Positions 47,273 through 57,980 of a stretch of 64,000 nt of DNA are shown piece after piece. The DNA is from Solicoccozyma terricola. Lineage: Eukaryota; Basidiomycota; Tremellomycetes; Filobasidiales; Piskurozymaceae. The notes below the pieces were generated by a model. The model ran no database searches. It was not told where the DNA came from and was given only the letters and a program-made list of their open reading frames with translations. Every line of letters starts with the position of its first letter. The stretch's first letter is position 1. The stretch covers positions 498,689 to 562,688 of the forward strand of contig BCLD01000018.1 in NCBI GenBank assembly GCA_001600875.1, given 5' to 3'. A program made the translations under genes and the position numbers.

Positions 47273-49208
47273 TCACCGAGCGTCCTTCTGGTAATGCTCC
47301 TTCATGATCCTCTCTGAGAACCCTCCAAACGTCTCTCCATCCCCTCCGATCACTTTATCAACATCGGGTCTGATTCAACGACGCACGGGGAAAGGGTTTA
47401 AATATTCGCACGATACAAACGAGTCACCGTACTGCTGCAACTCACTGCAAAAAGAACGCAAACGTCTCTCTTGAGACTTTTCCTTTCCTTCCATCCGGTA
47501 GAGTAACTACATCTACAGAGTCGCCGGCTCGGACAAAATGAGGAGTCGCAGATAGTCGGTTGTTAGTGAGTAACTGGAGAGCTTCACCCGTTTGGAACGC
47601 TGTTTGGGGAAGATTGTAAGAGATACGCCTAAAAGACAAGCCTAGCTGCAGAGAGAAAAAAAAACGCACCAAGACAATCCGGTGGTATTGAAACTTTGAC
47701 TGATTTTGATCCATTTCTTGGACAAATCCAAAGACCAGCAGATGAATCAGGTGGCGATGTGATTTCAGGTGACCCTCCTGCCTCTGGATGGAAGAGATAC
47801 ATCGCTGAACCTTAATCCCACCCAACCCACATCAGATCCTTGTCTCCGGCAAAATATAAAATAAAGTAAAGAAGGCAAAAGACTCACAAAGTCCAGTAAG
47901 CAAACTATGATCTAAATGAATACCACAAGCATCGTCTGTAACCTCATCTTCTCCGTACTCTCTATCCATGATTTTCGCCCCGTTGTTATCTCCATGTATC
48001 GTCGATGAAGAAGGGGACGGAGGAAAGTAATGGAGAAGTCTAGCTTTATTGCATTGAGAGGTTGTTATCATTTCTGTGATAGATCGGTTCGCAGCTGAGG
48101 GGTGAACGTGAGCGGAGACTATGGGTGTGGGAGGGGGTGTTTTTTTGTTTGCAAGGTTAGTGAGTGAGTCGTAGTTGTTGAAACAAAATGAAAAAAAAAA
48201 AAAAACATACCGAATGGTTCGCATGCTTTTGCGAGAAGAAGGCCGACTTCGTATATCAGCTTTCCAAGGCTAAAACGAAGGAATAATAATTAAAGCGAAG
48301 TATAGATTATTGGTTTGACACAGATCCAAAAATCAGTCATTGATATCCATTGAATTACACAGTCTCCATCTACGTACTCTTTGAAAGCCTCCTCAAACCC
48401 TTCAACACCAGGTTCATCCTTTCCAGGCCATACATTATCTCCATAATACCTACAAAATCCAAAAATATCGTTTCAGCCTTTAAATCCCCAAAAACCCGTG
48501 TCTGTCCCAACCCAGAATGGCACCTCACAGTGCGAATTCCGATCGTAATTTGTCAGAAACATTCGGGTGATCGATAAGAGGATTAGCGTAATATGAACCT
48601 TTATTCACATCTGGGACCTGGTATTATGTGGGGCAGAGGGGAGGGGTTGGGGGGGGGGGGGATTGTATTTTGTGATTCGAGTTGGCAGGTCGGGAGGGCG
48701 GATGAGAGAGATGTATATGGTGTCGCGTTTAGATATTGCCCCGAGACCTTACCCCATTCATTATTTCTTTACCATGACTCCATCCGAACCTGTTCAAAAC
48801 ATGACAACGACATGACCAAAACCCCCACAAAGAAAATTATCAGTGCAACTCCGAAGATGACGCCATTTCCCCAAATTCGCCGCTGCACTCACATGTATGA
48901 AGCGTCTTTCCTAGCGTATTTTTCTCTTCGTTCCTCTGGTAACTTTGCGAATTGATCAGAGAGCTCTAATAGTCGTTTACGCAGTGATGGGAAGATGGAT
49001 GGTAGATCTGGATGTGGTGGACGAGGGAGAGCAAGCAAGTTACAGGCGAATGAGTTGTGAGGCATGTATGAACGACGGAGCTGGATGTTAACCTTTAATG
49101 AGGATGACTCCGAGTGCATCTGGACCGAATGCTTGTTGGATTGAATCGATGAGGGAGTCGGGGTTGTCCCTGAGTGTGGAGTATGATACAGTGACGGGAC
49201 CGTTCATG
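47273..49208 (-). CDS. 2-oxoglutarate/Fe(II)-dependent oxygenase, isopenicillin-N-synthase-like fold
   Basis: A non-haem iron dioxygenase family protein of unknown substrate. Start ATG 49208 (MNGPVTVSYSTLRDNPDSLI), then FGPDALGVILIKGDLPSIFP, KLPEERREKYARKDASYMFG, WSHGKEIMNG, VNKGSYYANPLIDHPNVSDK, YYGDNVWPGKDEPGVEGFEE, LGKLIYEVGLLLAKACEPF and CNKARLLHYFPPSP. The metal site is CGIHLDHSLLTGL (HxD) plus the distal His in NRLSATPHFVRAG, and AGLWICPRNGSKSVKV gives core strands. The last exon supplies PDVDKVIGGDGETFGG and ends KDAR at the stop 47273-47275. About nine exons. The 2-oxoglutarate-binding Arg is probably the one in TPHFVRAG. The family is conserved in fungi and plants but poorly characterised. 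Head-to-head with the next gene. Confidence 0.85.
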
Positions 49209-49419
49209 ATGGAGGATGGGGGTTGCTGGTTGATGCTGTCTGTGTGCCCACCCTACCCACCGCGCCCTCATCGACGATGGAGCTGTTGTCACGTGTGATG
49301 TTTGGAGTTCGGATAGGAACAACACAGTCCCCCCCCCCCCCCCCCCCCTCCCCCCCCCCCTCATCCTCATCCCATCGCCCCCACACCGTCTCCGAACAGA
49401 GGTTGCGATAACACAGAGT
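49209..49419. promoter_or_regulatory. Divergent promoter with C20-T-C11 tract
   Basis: A 211-bp spacer with CACGTG at 49290-49295 and an almost pure C tract (49329-49360) just upstream of the plus-strand gene. The start of that gene could therefore be affected by sequence error. Confidence 0.55.
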
Positions 49420-51192
49420 ATGCAACAATCAACATCATCACCTCGTACACTCTCATCCATCAAATTACGATCCTCATCACCATCTACAACACCTATTCCA
49501 TCTCGTACAAGAAGCAAATCAATTAAACCGTCCATACCTATGATGAGTCCTTTGCAATCGAATAATCAACAAAGATCAGAAGCTAGAAGAAAGGGGAAGA
49601 AGGAGATTGATGATGTGGGGAATGTGGAATTGGGAAGAGGACCATCGTCAATACCCGGATTACTAAATATCTCACTTGGTAAACCGCTTCCCTCACCGTC
49701 ATCCGCTTCGACTGTACCAACAACTACAACCACAACCAACAACAACACACGCCGACGTTCGAATCGAACAGGACAACGGAAGAATAGGAAACAACCTGTG
49801 GTTGTTGGTACAAGTGGAGAAGAGGTCGACGGTCAGGAGATTGGAGATGAAGATGACGATGCAGATGAAGATGAAGATGAAGACGAAGAGATTATATTCT
49901 TCACGTCAACATCTCGAGAGATGATATCCACCGACGTCAAATCACCATCGACTCAAATCGTTGATAGACCACATCATCATAAACGAACAATGTCACAGCC
50001 ATCAAGTATTAGTGGTGGAATGAATGGAGAAGACAGGGTAATTGAGGTGAAAGGAGGAGGTAGGGAAAGGAAGGGAAGGAAGAAAAATGGTGGAGAGGTG
50101 TTGGATCAAATCGAGCAGAAGATGGAAAGGTTAGATGTTGGTAATGTTGACGCCGATGCCGATGGAAAGGAGAAAGTGAAAAGGAAGAAAGGGAAAAATC
50201 GACAAGTCAATGAGAATGGAAAGACGACGACGACGACGACGACGACGACGACCACGACGCCGTTGAATGTTGTTCGATCCGGGTTTGGAGAAAAGTCATC
50301 GACAGCCAATCATCCTGCCATACCTGCTATCATCCCTATTCCATCTCCACCACGTACAACGCCTACAAATCCAGGAATCACAGACACGCTTAGTCGATCT
50401 ATGCCGTCGACTTTTGTCGGTGGTGGGAATGAATTTGATTTTGGGGGTAAATCGAAGAGGAAGGGTGGGAAGGGACGACAGGAAGGAGATGATACGGAAG
50501 CGGACGTTTGGGTGATGCCGAATGTACAAGAGAGGAAAGGAGATGGTGCATTGACTGTGAGTGACTTCCCTCCGTGTTACCCCGCAGTCGTATTCACCGC
50601 CCCCCCCCCCCTTCGACCCGTTCTATGACTTCAAATCATACAGTGGCAACAAATGGAACAAATGACAGCTTCACCTTTGAATTCTCGAAGATCTCGTACT
50701 TCTCAACCACCGTCTTTGAAAACCGGTCGATCAATCAAACAAACCTCGACTCCGCTTCATCGAACACGACAAGACCTAATGGCGGATGGTTTATCCTATT
50801 CTACTTCAGAAAGGGAAGATGGACCTAGTCGTCCTCTGTCCGGAAACGGCGAGAGAGAAGGGAGGCGACCAATTCAATCTCGTACAAGCGGAGATGATCG
50901 AACGACAACCGCAGATGATTCAGACGTTTTCGCTCCTATTCAACGATATCCATCTACACCTTTGAAGAAGGGTGGTTTCAAGCCGATACCTAATGGATCA
51001 AATGTCACACCTCGTCAAGGTCGTTCGGTACCTCTTAATGCTGGATCAGCTACGATGGGTCCTACACCTGTTCGTGGATTCGATACTGGTAAACAAGATC
51101 GAACCACAGAAGTCATCTATGCTGGACCGAGGTTTCATAATAGTCCGAGTGCGGAAATGTTGCCTGCGCCGAGGTTGTTGAGGGGCACGTAG
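49420..51192 (+). CDS. PNRC/Edc1-2-like decapping activator (tentative)
   Basis: Two exons (49420-50556 and 50644-51192) give 561 aa, mostly disordered and rich in Ser, Thr, Arg and Lys. Visible features are an acidic stretch with repeated Asp-Glu (near 49850-49890), basic blocks, and a poly-Thr run coded by ACG repeats (50224-50262). The key signal is the C-terminal VIYAGPRFHNSPSAEMLPAP, which matches the PNRC/Edc motif (YAGxxFHxSPxxxxLPxP); in yeast Edc1/2 and human PNRC2 this short proline-rich motif binds Dcp1 and activates Dcp2. A cytoplasmic mRNA-decay role is inferred from that motif alone; the rest is not conserved-looking. Start chosen at the first ATG after the C tract. Confidence 0.65.
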
Positions 51193-51881
51193 GGAATGAG
51201 ATGGTGTGGGACGGGGAGGGGAGAGAAGAAAGGGGGGGGGGGGAGAGATTGCATGTGTTGACTTTCTTTTTCACAATGGTTGAACTCGGGTGTTCTACGT
51301 TGTTGGAATCGTCAAGCTCGTTTCGACTTTCGGGTTCTTCAATAATCAATAATCCGAAACATCTGCACTACCACACCTACCACCTGGAAAACACCCCTCT
51401 AGGCGGTAATGCCCTGAAGAATTTTCTCCTGCAACACAATTCACTCAACACAACCAAATTTCAGATGAAAAGGACACGGAAGGAACAAAACGACCCAGTT
51501 GTATTTTTCATCACAACAAACACGACGACGACGCGCCAAACGATACGCACTCATTCTTGACAACATCCAACACGCCAAACTGTCTCTACTCGATCTTCCA
51601 GAAAATGTTTTCCCTTTCCTACCTGCAAGGGTGTCTGTCGGTCCATATCGTTGTATCCACCTGCCCACATGTCACATATCACGTGTTCCCACCCTATACT
51701 TGTCCATTTCCATTTCACGCGTAACTTTCGGCCCATTAATCTTAAATCCGACCCCAAGTGGTAATTCCCCTCATGCCTCACCATTTGATCCCGTGGAGAG
51801 TTGGTCCCCCCTACCCCTCCAAGTTGCTCGGCACCACCTCGTCCTCTCTTCAACCCCCATACTCCCTTCAAGCAATCAACA
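51193..51881. other. Intergenic: 3' end of PNRC-like gene and eL29 promoter
   Basis: A 689-bp spacer. It has a G run at about 51230-51242, CACGTG at 51680-51685 and a C/T-rich stretch (51770-51880) before the ribosomal-protein start. No RNA gene seen. Confidence 0.5.
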
Positions 51882-52356
51882 ATGTCCAAGTCAAAGAACC
51901 ACACGGCGTGCGTATCTGTATGGTTTTCTTGAGGAAGGAACCACCTGTTCTACCTAGCTAACGTTCAACCCCCCACCCTTTCTTTTCTCTTTACAGCCAC
52001 AACCAGGCCTCCAAGGGTGCGCATTTCGAATTTTCCCTTTGGGAAAATAAGTTTATGGATCTAACCCGACGACTGATGTTTGGTGAATATGAATCTTTAA
52101 CTTATCCACAGCTCACCGAAACGGTATCCCAAAGCCAAAGTCCAACCGATACTCCTCCATGAAGGGTGTTGACCCAAAGGCGAGTTTCTTCCCCCCCCCC
52201 CCCTCGATTAGTGGAATAAACAAGTGGTTTAGTGTAAATGGGTTTATTAACGAAGGGTGTCCGCTTAAATCAAAACAGTTCCGACGAAACGCCCGATTCG
52301 CCGCTCTTGGTACCCAAAAGGCATTGCGAGAAGCTCGTGCCGCCGCTTCATCTTAA
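51882..52356 (+). CDS. RPL29: 60S ribosomal protein eL29
   Basis: A large-subunit ribosomal protein of 63 aa. Exons 51882-51907, 51997-52016, 52112-52179 and 52279-52356 sum to 64 codons. Spliced, it reads MSKSKNHTAHNQASKAHRNG, then IPKPKSNRYSSMKGVDPKFR and RNARFAALG, the textbook eL29 sequence. The third intron begins GCGAGT (52180) rather than GT, which is the only donor that keeps phase. That intron also has a C run (52191-52202). The C/T-rich upstream tract and CACGTG fit a ribosomal-protein promoter. It is convergent with the TFIIIC subunit gene. Confidence 0.97.
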
Positions 52357-52847
52357 AAGGAGTGCGGGGGGAAGGGAAACCTATACATCCTTCAAGAAAA
52401 TCAAATATCGGAGATTAACTTTGAAGGGATGGATTAGGGTAGAATGAAGGGAATTATGGAGGAGATGAGCTTGAAGACTCTCAGTGCGAGAGTTCAAAGC
52501 GATCGGGGATATTGAAGGTGTCGTTTGATGTTAAAAAAGCGACGATTCGTCCCGGATGGGGTCTTCTAGGAAACTGCAATACTCGGAAGGGATTTATGAT
52601 ATTGCTTTTTCAAACATTTGAGTGAAAGAAAGAGAAATGGTGTGACACGGGTCATTCATTTGGAAAAGAGAGCCATACGAAACGAAGAGTTGAAAGACTT
52701 ATTTTCTCTCAAGGACGTCGAAAAACCCATCATTCATCAAATTATCGTACAACGTTCGTCAATACGGTAGGTTGGTAACAAATTGCGCTTCCCAGCGTTT
52801 AACCCCAGGGGGGGAACAATCCAGGAAATCCCAAAATCAGATATCCT
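52357..52847. other. Convergent spacer eL29 / TFIIIC subunit
   Basis: A 491-bp spacer that should hold both 3'UTRs. No repeat, RNA gene or additional frame recognised. Confidence 0.5.
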
Positions 52848-55800
52848 TCAGTCATCTCCATCTCCACCAGCTTCTTCATTACCTACTCCCTCAAACTCCT
52901 CATCATCATCAACTTCTTCATCATCGCCACGCTCCATATCCTCCAACGCCTGACGCATGGTCGCGTGCCTAAGCTGACGTTGTTCTCGTTCAATCGCACG
53001 TTCGAGACGTCGTGCCTGTGATGAAAATACAACACAACACCCCAGCAGACATGAATGAGCTTTACAACAATTCCACGGAAGAGAGAGTAGCAACATTTTG
53101 AAACTAACCGCCTGTTCTGCTTCCTCTAGAGGGATAAACGCAGTTCCCTTCCTCTTCCATCTTTCGGTTCTTGAAAGGCTTGGTCTGACGGTGGTGTTCG
53201 TTGGTACGGTTCCAGCAACGTATCCGCCACCGCCCTTCGGTCTACCGAATCGTTTCTTCTGGATACCAGCAGCTGAGGTCGATGCTTCGTCGGGACCACC
53301 TTCCTCGTCGTTTCCCACTTCGACGGAAGTCATCCTGCTGACCTGTCTGCTTGGGGATTTACTAGATTCGAAATCTTGGAATTCTTTGACGAGATCAGCA
53401 CAATCTTCGTCTGCGCATGTTCCACCTTCAGACATTGCGAGCCATTTACGACGAAGAATGGCTTTGATCGTGTCGAATTGTTTCTGATGGAACCATCCGG
53501 AGATTGACTGTGTGAGAGAGTGAACAGAGTCAGTGTATGACGCAGGCGATTTCCAGGACGGCGCCCATTCCAAGTACTCACATCGACGTGATCCTTGCGT
53601 GCACGAGGATCATGGATAAGATCGTAGAGAAGGGGATCTGTGATATCGATGAGTTGATAATTCGCCACATCTCGATGGAGGACTTGACCATCGAAGATAT
53701 GTCCTTTGCTGTTGAGGCGAGACGACATCCTTTTCAGCATCGGCCGCTTCTTATCTCCTTTCACCCCACCCCCCGCCTGGATTAACTCACTTCGGATCGA
53801 CTTTGAAACCCGCACCATCCGCCGCCGCTCTCTTCCTAACTTGCTCACTGTCTTTTCCCTTCGCACCTCTCCCTTCTCTACTTTCATATTCCATATCGAC
53901 CATCCTCCGCATAACACCCCGAACACCGCTATCATCTGGACGATATGTACGGAAGTAGATTCGTTGATAGCTGGGCGTGGAGTGTGAGCGACGACACGTC
54001 CCAAAAAAAAAACGGGAAAAACGCAAAGGCCGCTGAAAACACTCACATGTATGATTCTGGATGAGCACGAGGATCGTACCCAAACCTTACAAGAGTATCC
54101 CTGAATGGACCATCGACATAAGTCCATGCTGATATAGGATAGTACGCTTTCTTGCTGGTGAACCGGAGTTAAGAGGGTTAATCAGCACCGTGTGTAGCGG
54201 TAACCGAAACCGCAAGTCCGCAGCATATGACATACCTTTCCAGCGACTTTTGTTGACTGGGTGAGAACTGACTAACAAGAGCTTGTCTACTCCACATCGG
54301 TCTCTCCTCCATTTTCTAATTCCACGGAAACAACCAAAAAAACACACATTCAGTATCGTCTTATCTTCCCTTTTTCTGTTTCGATAAAATCATTCCTCAC
54401 CTTCTTCAACAACTCCAACAACTCCTGGTCGAGATACTCTACACCTTTCAACACCTCATCATCCGGTCCAGTCGGTAACTAACCCATCCCTCCCACACGC
54501 ATTAGCGTTCCCCCACTAACCTGATATGCACTTTCCAAAACACCAACACACGAAAAGAGAAAAAAAAAAGGACTCACAGGTCCAAGTTCATCGAATCTGA
54601 CTGCAATCATAGCCGTAGCTTTCCCTCTCATAGTGTTATAAAGCCTAGTCACTTCTTCACCCGATATAGGATCTTTAACTGTAGTGAGTTTAGTCGCTGG
54701 ATTGGCGTGATACCTGTATTTACCCCGTTTGATCGATGTTAGTCGACGATCGAATAATCGGAAGAGCTGAGGAAAAAAAGGAACGTACGAAAAGTTATGA
54801 AAGGTCACTTGTCTACTAAAGATCGGTGGTGGAAGAACGTTTTGAACGCTTTTGAACATGATATTATCATCTGACCAAATCCGAAGATGTTGTTCTTTCG
54901 GTTGTTGTAACGAGGTAGTGTTGTTTGCAATGTCGCCTACGTGGGTTGTAGCGTTTGAAGTAGAAGTGATGGAGGTGGTGGTGGGATCCTTTGGAACGTA
55001 ATACGTTTCGTTTAGAGGTAAGAATTTAAAATCTAATATCGCTTGAGCTGTTTGATTGACCGGTCCATAGATCAGTATCAATGTTCAAATCAGGCGACGA
55101 GAGAATGAACCCCCCCGGACGACTTACCATCAGCTGCCCAGAGACTCTGTACTAGCTTCGGTATCAAGTCGTTTGGATTCGGAGTGTATTGATAATCCGC
55201 CATTGCTGTTTAGAAAACCCCAATATTCCTCATTCCGATCAGTCACTGTTCCCCCAAGAACGAGGAATAGTGGGGATGCAGCTGCCCCCACTACCCTCCC
55301 CCCCCCCTCCTGCGAATCTCACCTTTGAATCGAACTGTTCGAGAGACGACACCCATGATATCTGCTTTGAATATCCCACTTTGTTCAACTTTTCTCTTTG
55401 TTGTTGAATTTCCAAAATTCCTCTCTTGTATTCCATCCCCTCTTTCTTTCCCTTTCCCTTTCCCTGTCCCTTTCCTATTCTCTCCGAGATCCATATGCCC
55501 ACCCCCCACCTCCTCTTCCTCTTCCATTCCTCTCGGTACCTTCCTTCTTCTTCTCTTAACACGCAATAACAACCTTCCAACATCAACCCTACTCCCCATC
55601 AACGGATGCCTCCACCTACTCGCCCCTCCCTCCTCCTCACCCTCCTTATCCCCCGTCAACCACATTTCCAACCCTTTCGACTGCCCATTAAAAACCCCAT
55701 CTATATTAACCCTCGCGTGTCTTTCTCGTTGAGACTGTGCATTCGATTGAAGAGTAGGTGGAACAGGACCAGAGAGGAGAGAGAGGATTTGGGGGATGGA

Positions 55801-55932
55801 TTTGATTGGGAATGGGGTTTCAATTGTATTGAAATGAGATGATTTTGGAAGTTTGTTTGTAGGAGCGATGGAGTAGGAAGGGGGTGGCGGTGGTGGTTGT
55901 TGTTGTTGTGGGGTGTCGATGGTTGTATCCAT
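52848..55932 (-). CDS. TFC1: TFIIIC subunit, tau95/GTF3C5 type
   Basis: The A-box-binding side of the RNA polymerase III factor TFIIIC. Start ATG 55932 (MDTTIDTPQQQQPPPPPP), with no good alternative. The N-terminal region contains SRVDVGRLLLRVKRRRRKVP and IMGVVSRTVRFKGMADYQYT, the conserved tau95 dimerisation block, with a non-conserved acidic/basic insert between. Then ILDFKFLPLNETYYVPK, HNFSYVP and RPMWSRQALVSQFSPSQQKS, and the central DNA-binding domain VDGPFRDTLVRFGYDPRAHP and YQRIYFRTYR. A late HIFDGQVLHRDVANYQLIDI block precedes RRKWLAMSEGG and a basic/acidic tail ending GDGDD. About ten exons. Head-to-head with VTC1. Family recognition is good from GPFRDTLVRFGYDPR and the MADYQY block. 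Confidence 0.85.
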
Positions 55933-56490
55933 GGTTGGAGAGAGGGAGTGTGTGGTGGTGGCTGTCAACGATCCTTGTTACCAGAGCGGTGTGATGTTGA
56001 CCACGCGAGCTATCAATCGCCGCGAGGATGGGAGGATGGGACGGGGTACGGGACAGGATATGACGTGTATGATAGTCGGACGGGGGGATAACTATGACGT
56101 GTATGACAGGGGACTCTGACTGGCTGTGACGTGTATATCAGCAAACCGCGGAAGTATAACTTCCCATCCGATCCCGTCGCACGTTCATGGATAGACAAGA
56201 CACAGGATAGCATCTAACAATCCATACCCCCCCATCCAACGGCCAACTCTCAATCCATCTACTTCATCTCCTCATTCACATACCTCTCCACCAGGTCAGT
56301 CCATTATCGCTCGCCACCCGTCTCGCTACCTGATATCTACCCCGTATCCGAGCGCCGCAAGCGAGGTGCAATTCGCAATAAGCTGACGTCTTCTCCGTCT
56401 CTTCTTAGCTTAACAGCTTGTTCGTTTTTTTTCGGGCAATTCCAAGTATCAATCATCTTGGACAGTGTGTGAATTTTTTTTACCCCAAAC
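55933..56490. promoter_or_regulatory. Divergent promoter TFC1 / VTC1 with repeated TGACGTG
   Basis: TGACGTG occurs at 56061-56067, 56095-56101 and 56127-56133, spaced 34 and 32 bp, mostly within TATGACGTGTATGA-like blocks. The 5'UTR of VTC1 probably contains one or more introns. Confidence 0.65.
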
Positions 56491-56717
56491 ATGTCTACTC
56501 AACCATTATTACAACGTCAAGGACAAAAGGTATGTTTTCTTTTAATTCTTCGCTTTGGTGGTGGGTAAAATGGGAAAGCGGAAGCTAAATGGTCTACCGA
56601 CTTGACGTTATCATTTTCCCATTCTCCACGATCAAAAATAATCACGTTATATTCTTTCTCTCCTTCCCACATCCATCCCTACCGGCAACCATCCTACTCC
56701 CATCCCATCCCATCCAT

Positions 56718-56754
<37 letters not shown>

Positions 56755-57284
56755 NNNNNNNNNNNNNNNNNNNNNNNNNNNNNNNNNNNNNNNNNNNNNN
56801 NNNNNNNNNGCAGTTGGATTATTGAATTTCGGTGATAAAGTGGGCAAAATTAGTGCTGGGATGTATACTGTTGTCGGTACGTTTGTCAAGAGGGGACGAG
56901 GGGAGGAGGAGGGGAGGGGGGGGGGGGGTTCCCATTTATTTCTCCAGTATCGATATCGGGACTGATCGATTTCTTTGCGATTTCTTTTTGGGGGACGGGG
57001 GTTTTTTTTTAGCAATGGGAGTCATGATTTACGCTTTGTACATTTATCAAGCTCGTGCAAAGGCAATCAGAGCTCGAACTGGTGCTCCATACGATGATCG
57101 ACTAGGTCCAGTGAGTTGGCATCATCTTTTTTTTTTTATCCCTTTGTTTGAACAGGGGGCTCGTGTGTACTTGTGGAACTGTGGAACTGATTCGTATTCT
57201 GGGTGGACGTGGTAGACTGTGTTGTGTATTGCGTTACTTGCTGCTATAATAACAAACTTTGTACTCAAGTTTGGTGAGTTTTGA
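56491..57284 (+). CDS. VTC1: Vacuolar transporter chaperone Vtc1 (gap hides an exon)
   Basis: A small membrane subunit of the VTC polyphosphate polymerase. The first exon [13 protein letters not shown] (56491-56529) matches the Vtc1 start. After an intron with a 36-nt C run and 55 N (56755-56809), the frame resumes with [20 protein letters not shown], then [20 protein letters not shown] and [13 protein letters not shown]. The last exon (57213-57284) encodes a transmembrane helix, [20 protein letters not shown]. The expected exon with VEPKVFFANERTFLSWL and the first helix is absent from the visible sequence and must lie in the gap, whose real length must exceed 55 bases. Orthology is clear from PYDDRLGP and LLNFGDK. 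Head-to-head with TFC1. Confidence 0.9.
56755..56809. other. Assembly gap, 55 N, beside 36-nt C run
   Basis: Undetermined bases directly after C homopolymer 56719-56754. The missing VTC1 exon shows that the gap size is an underestimate. Confidence 0.97.
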
Positions 57285-57980
57285 TCTCTTTTTCATTTCC
57301 ATTTTTTTTCCTTTTTCGTTTTGGATTTGAATTTTGGTGGTCCCTCGGATGATTGATTTGGAGGTTTTTTTTTTTTTTGGGGGGTATATAGCGTATTCGG
57401 AATGAAAGAGAGAAGAAAATCGGGGGAATGGAATCATGTTTCGCTCGATTCTCCCACATTGGATTTTTATCTAAGGAAACCCCCCCGCTGCATAACATAA
57501 CATATTTCGCCACCCACTTTCAAATCTCAAATCACAATTTAACTAGACTTGACGTACGAAATGGTGCACCAGTCTTTTTCTAAAATCATTTCGTCATGAG
57601 TTTCATTCTTCCTCCATCATATTCCGGAGTTCCTCATTTGTGTATAGGCAATATAGAAAGATGTTCGGAAGCTTAATTGAATGAAAAACAATCGCATTTT
57701 GTTTTGTTTTTCTTATTGAGCTCAAAATCGCATGGGAGGCGCCCGTGGGTGTGGATGTGGATCTCAGTCTCTTGTTGATAATGGCGAATTAGCATAGTTT
57801 CGAGTGTCTGGTGAACGGTGATGGGGCCATCGGTCACATCGCAAGTACGGGCTTCGCTAAGAGGGGAATACGCATCAGAGTTGATTTTCCATTCCTTTGG
57901 TCAAACTACAAAGATCATGTAAGAGCCTTTCGATCGCATGCAATTTCTTTGACCAGCCGCTCAAACATGAGAGATTAGTA
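57285..57980. other. Convergent spacer VTC1 / DDI1
   Basis: 696 bp containing both 3'UTRs. T-rich stretches lie at 57300-57380. Nothing else recognised. Confidence 0.5.
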
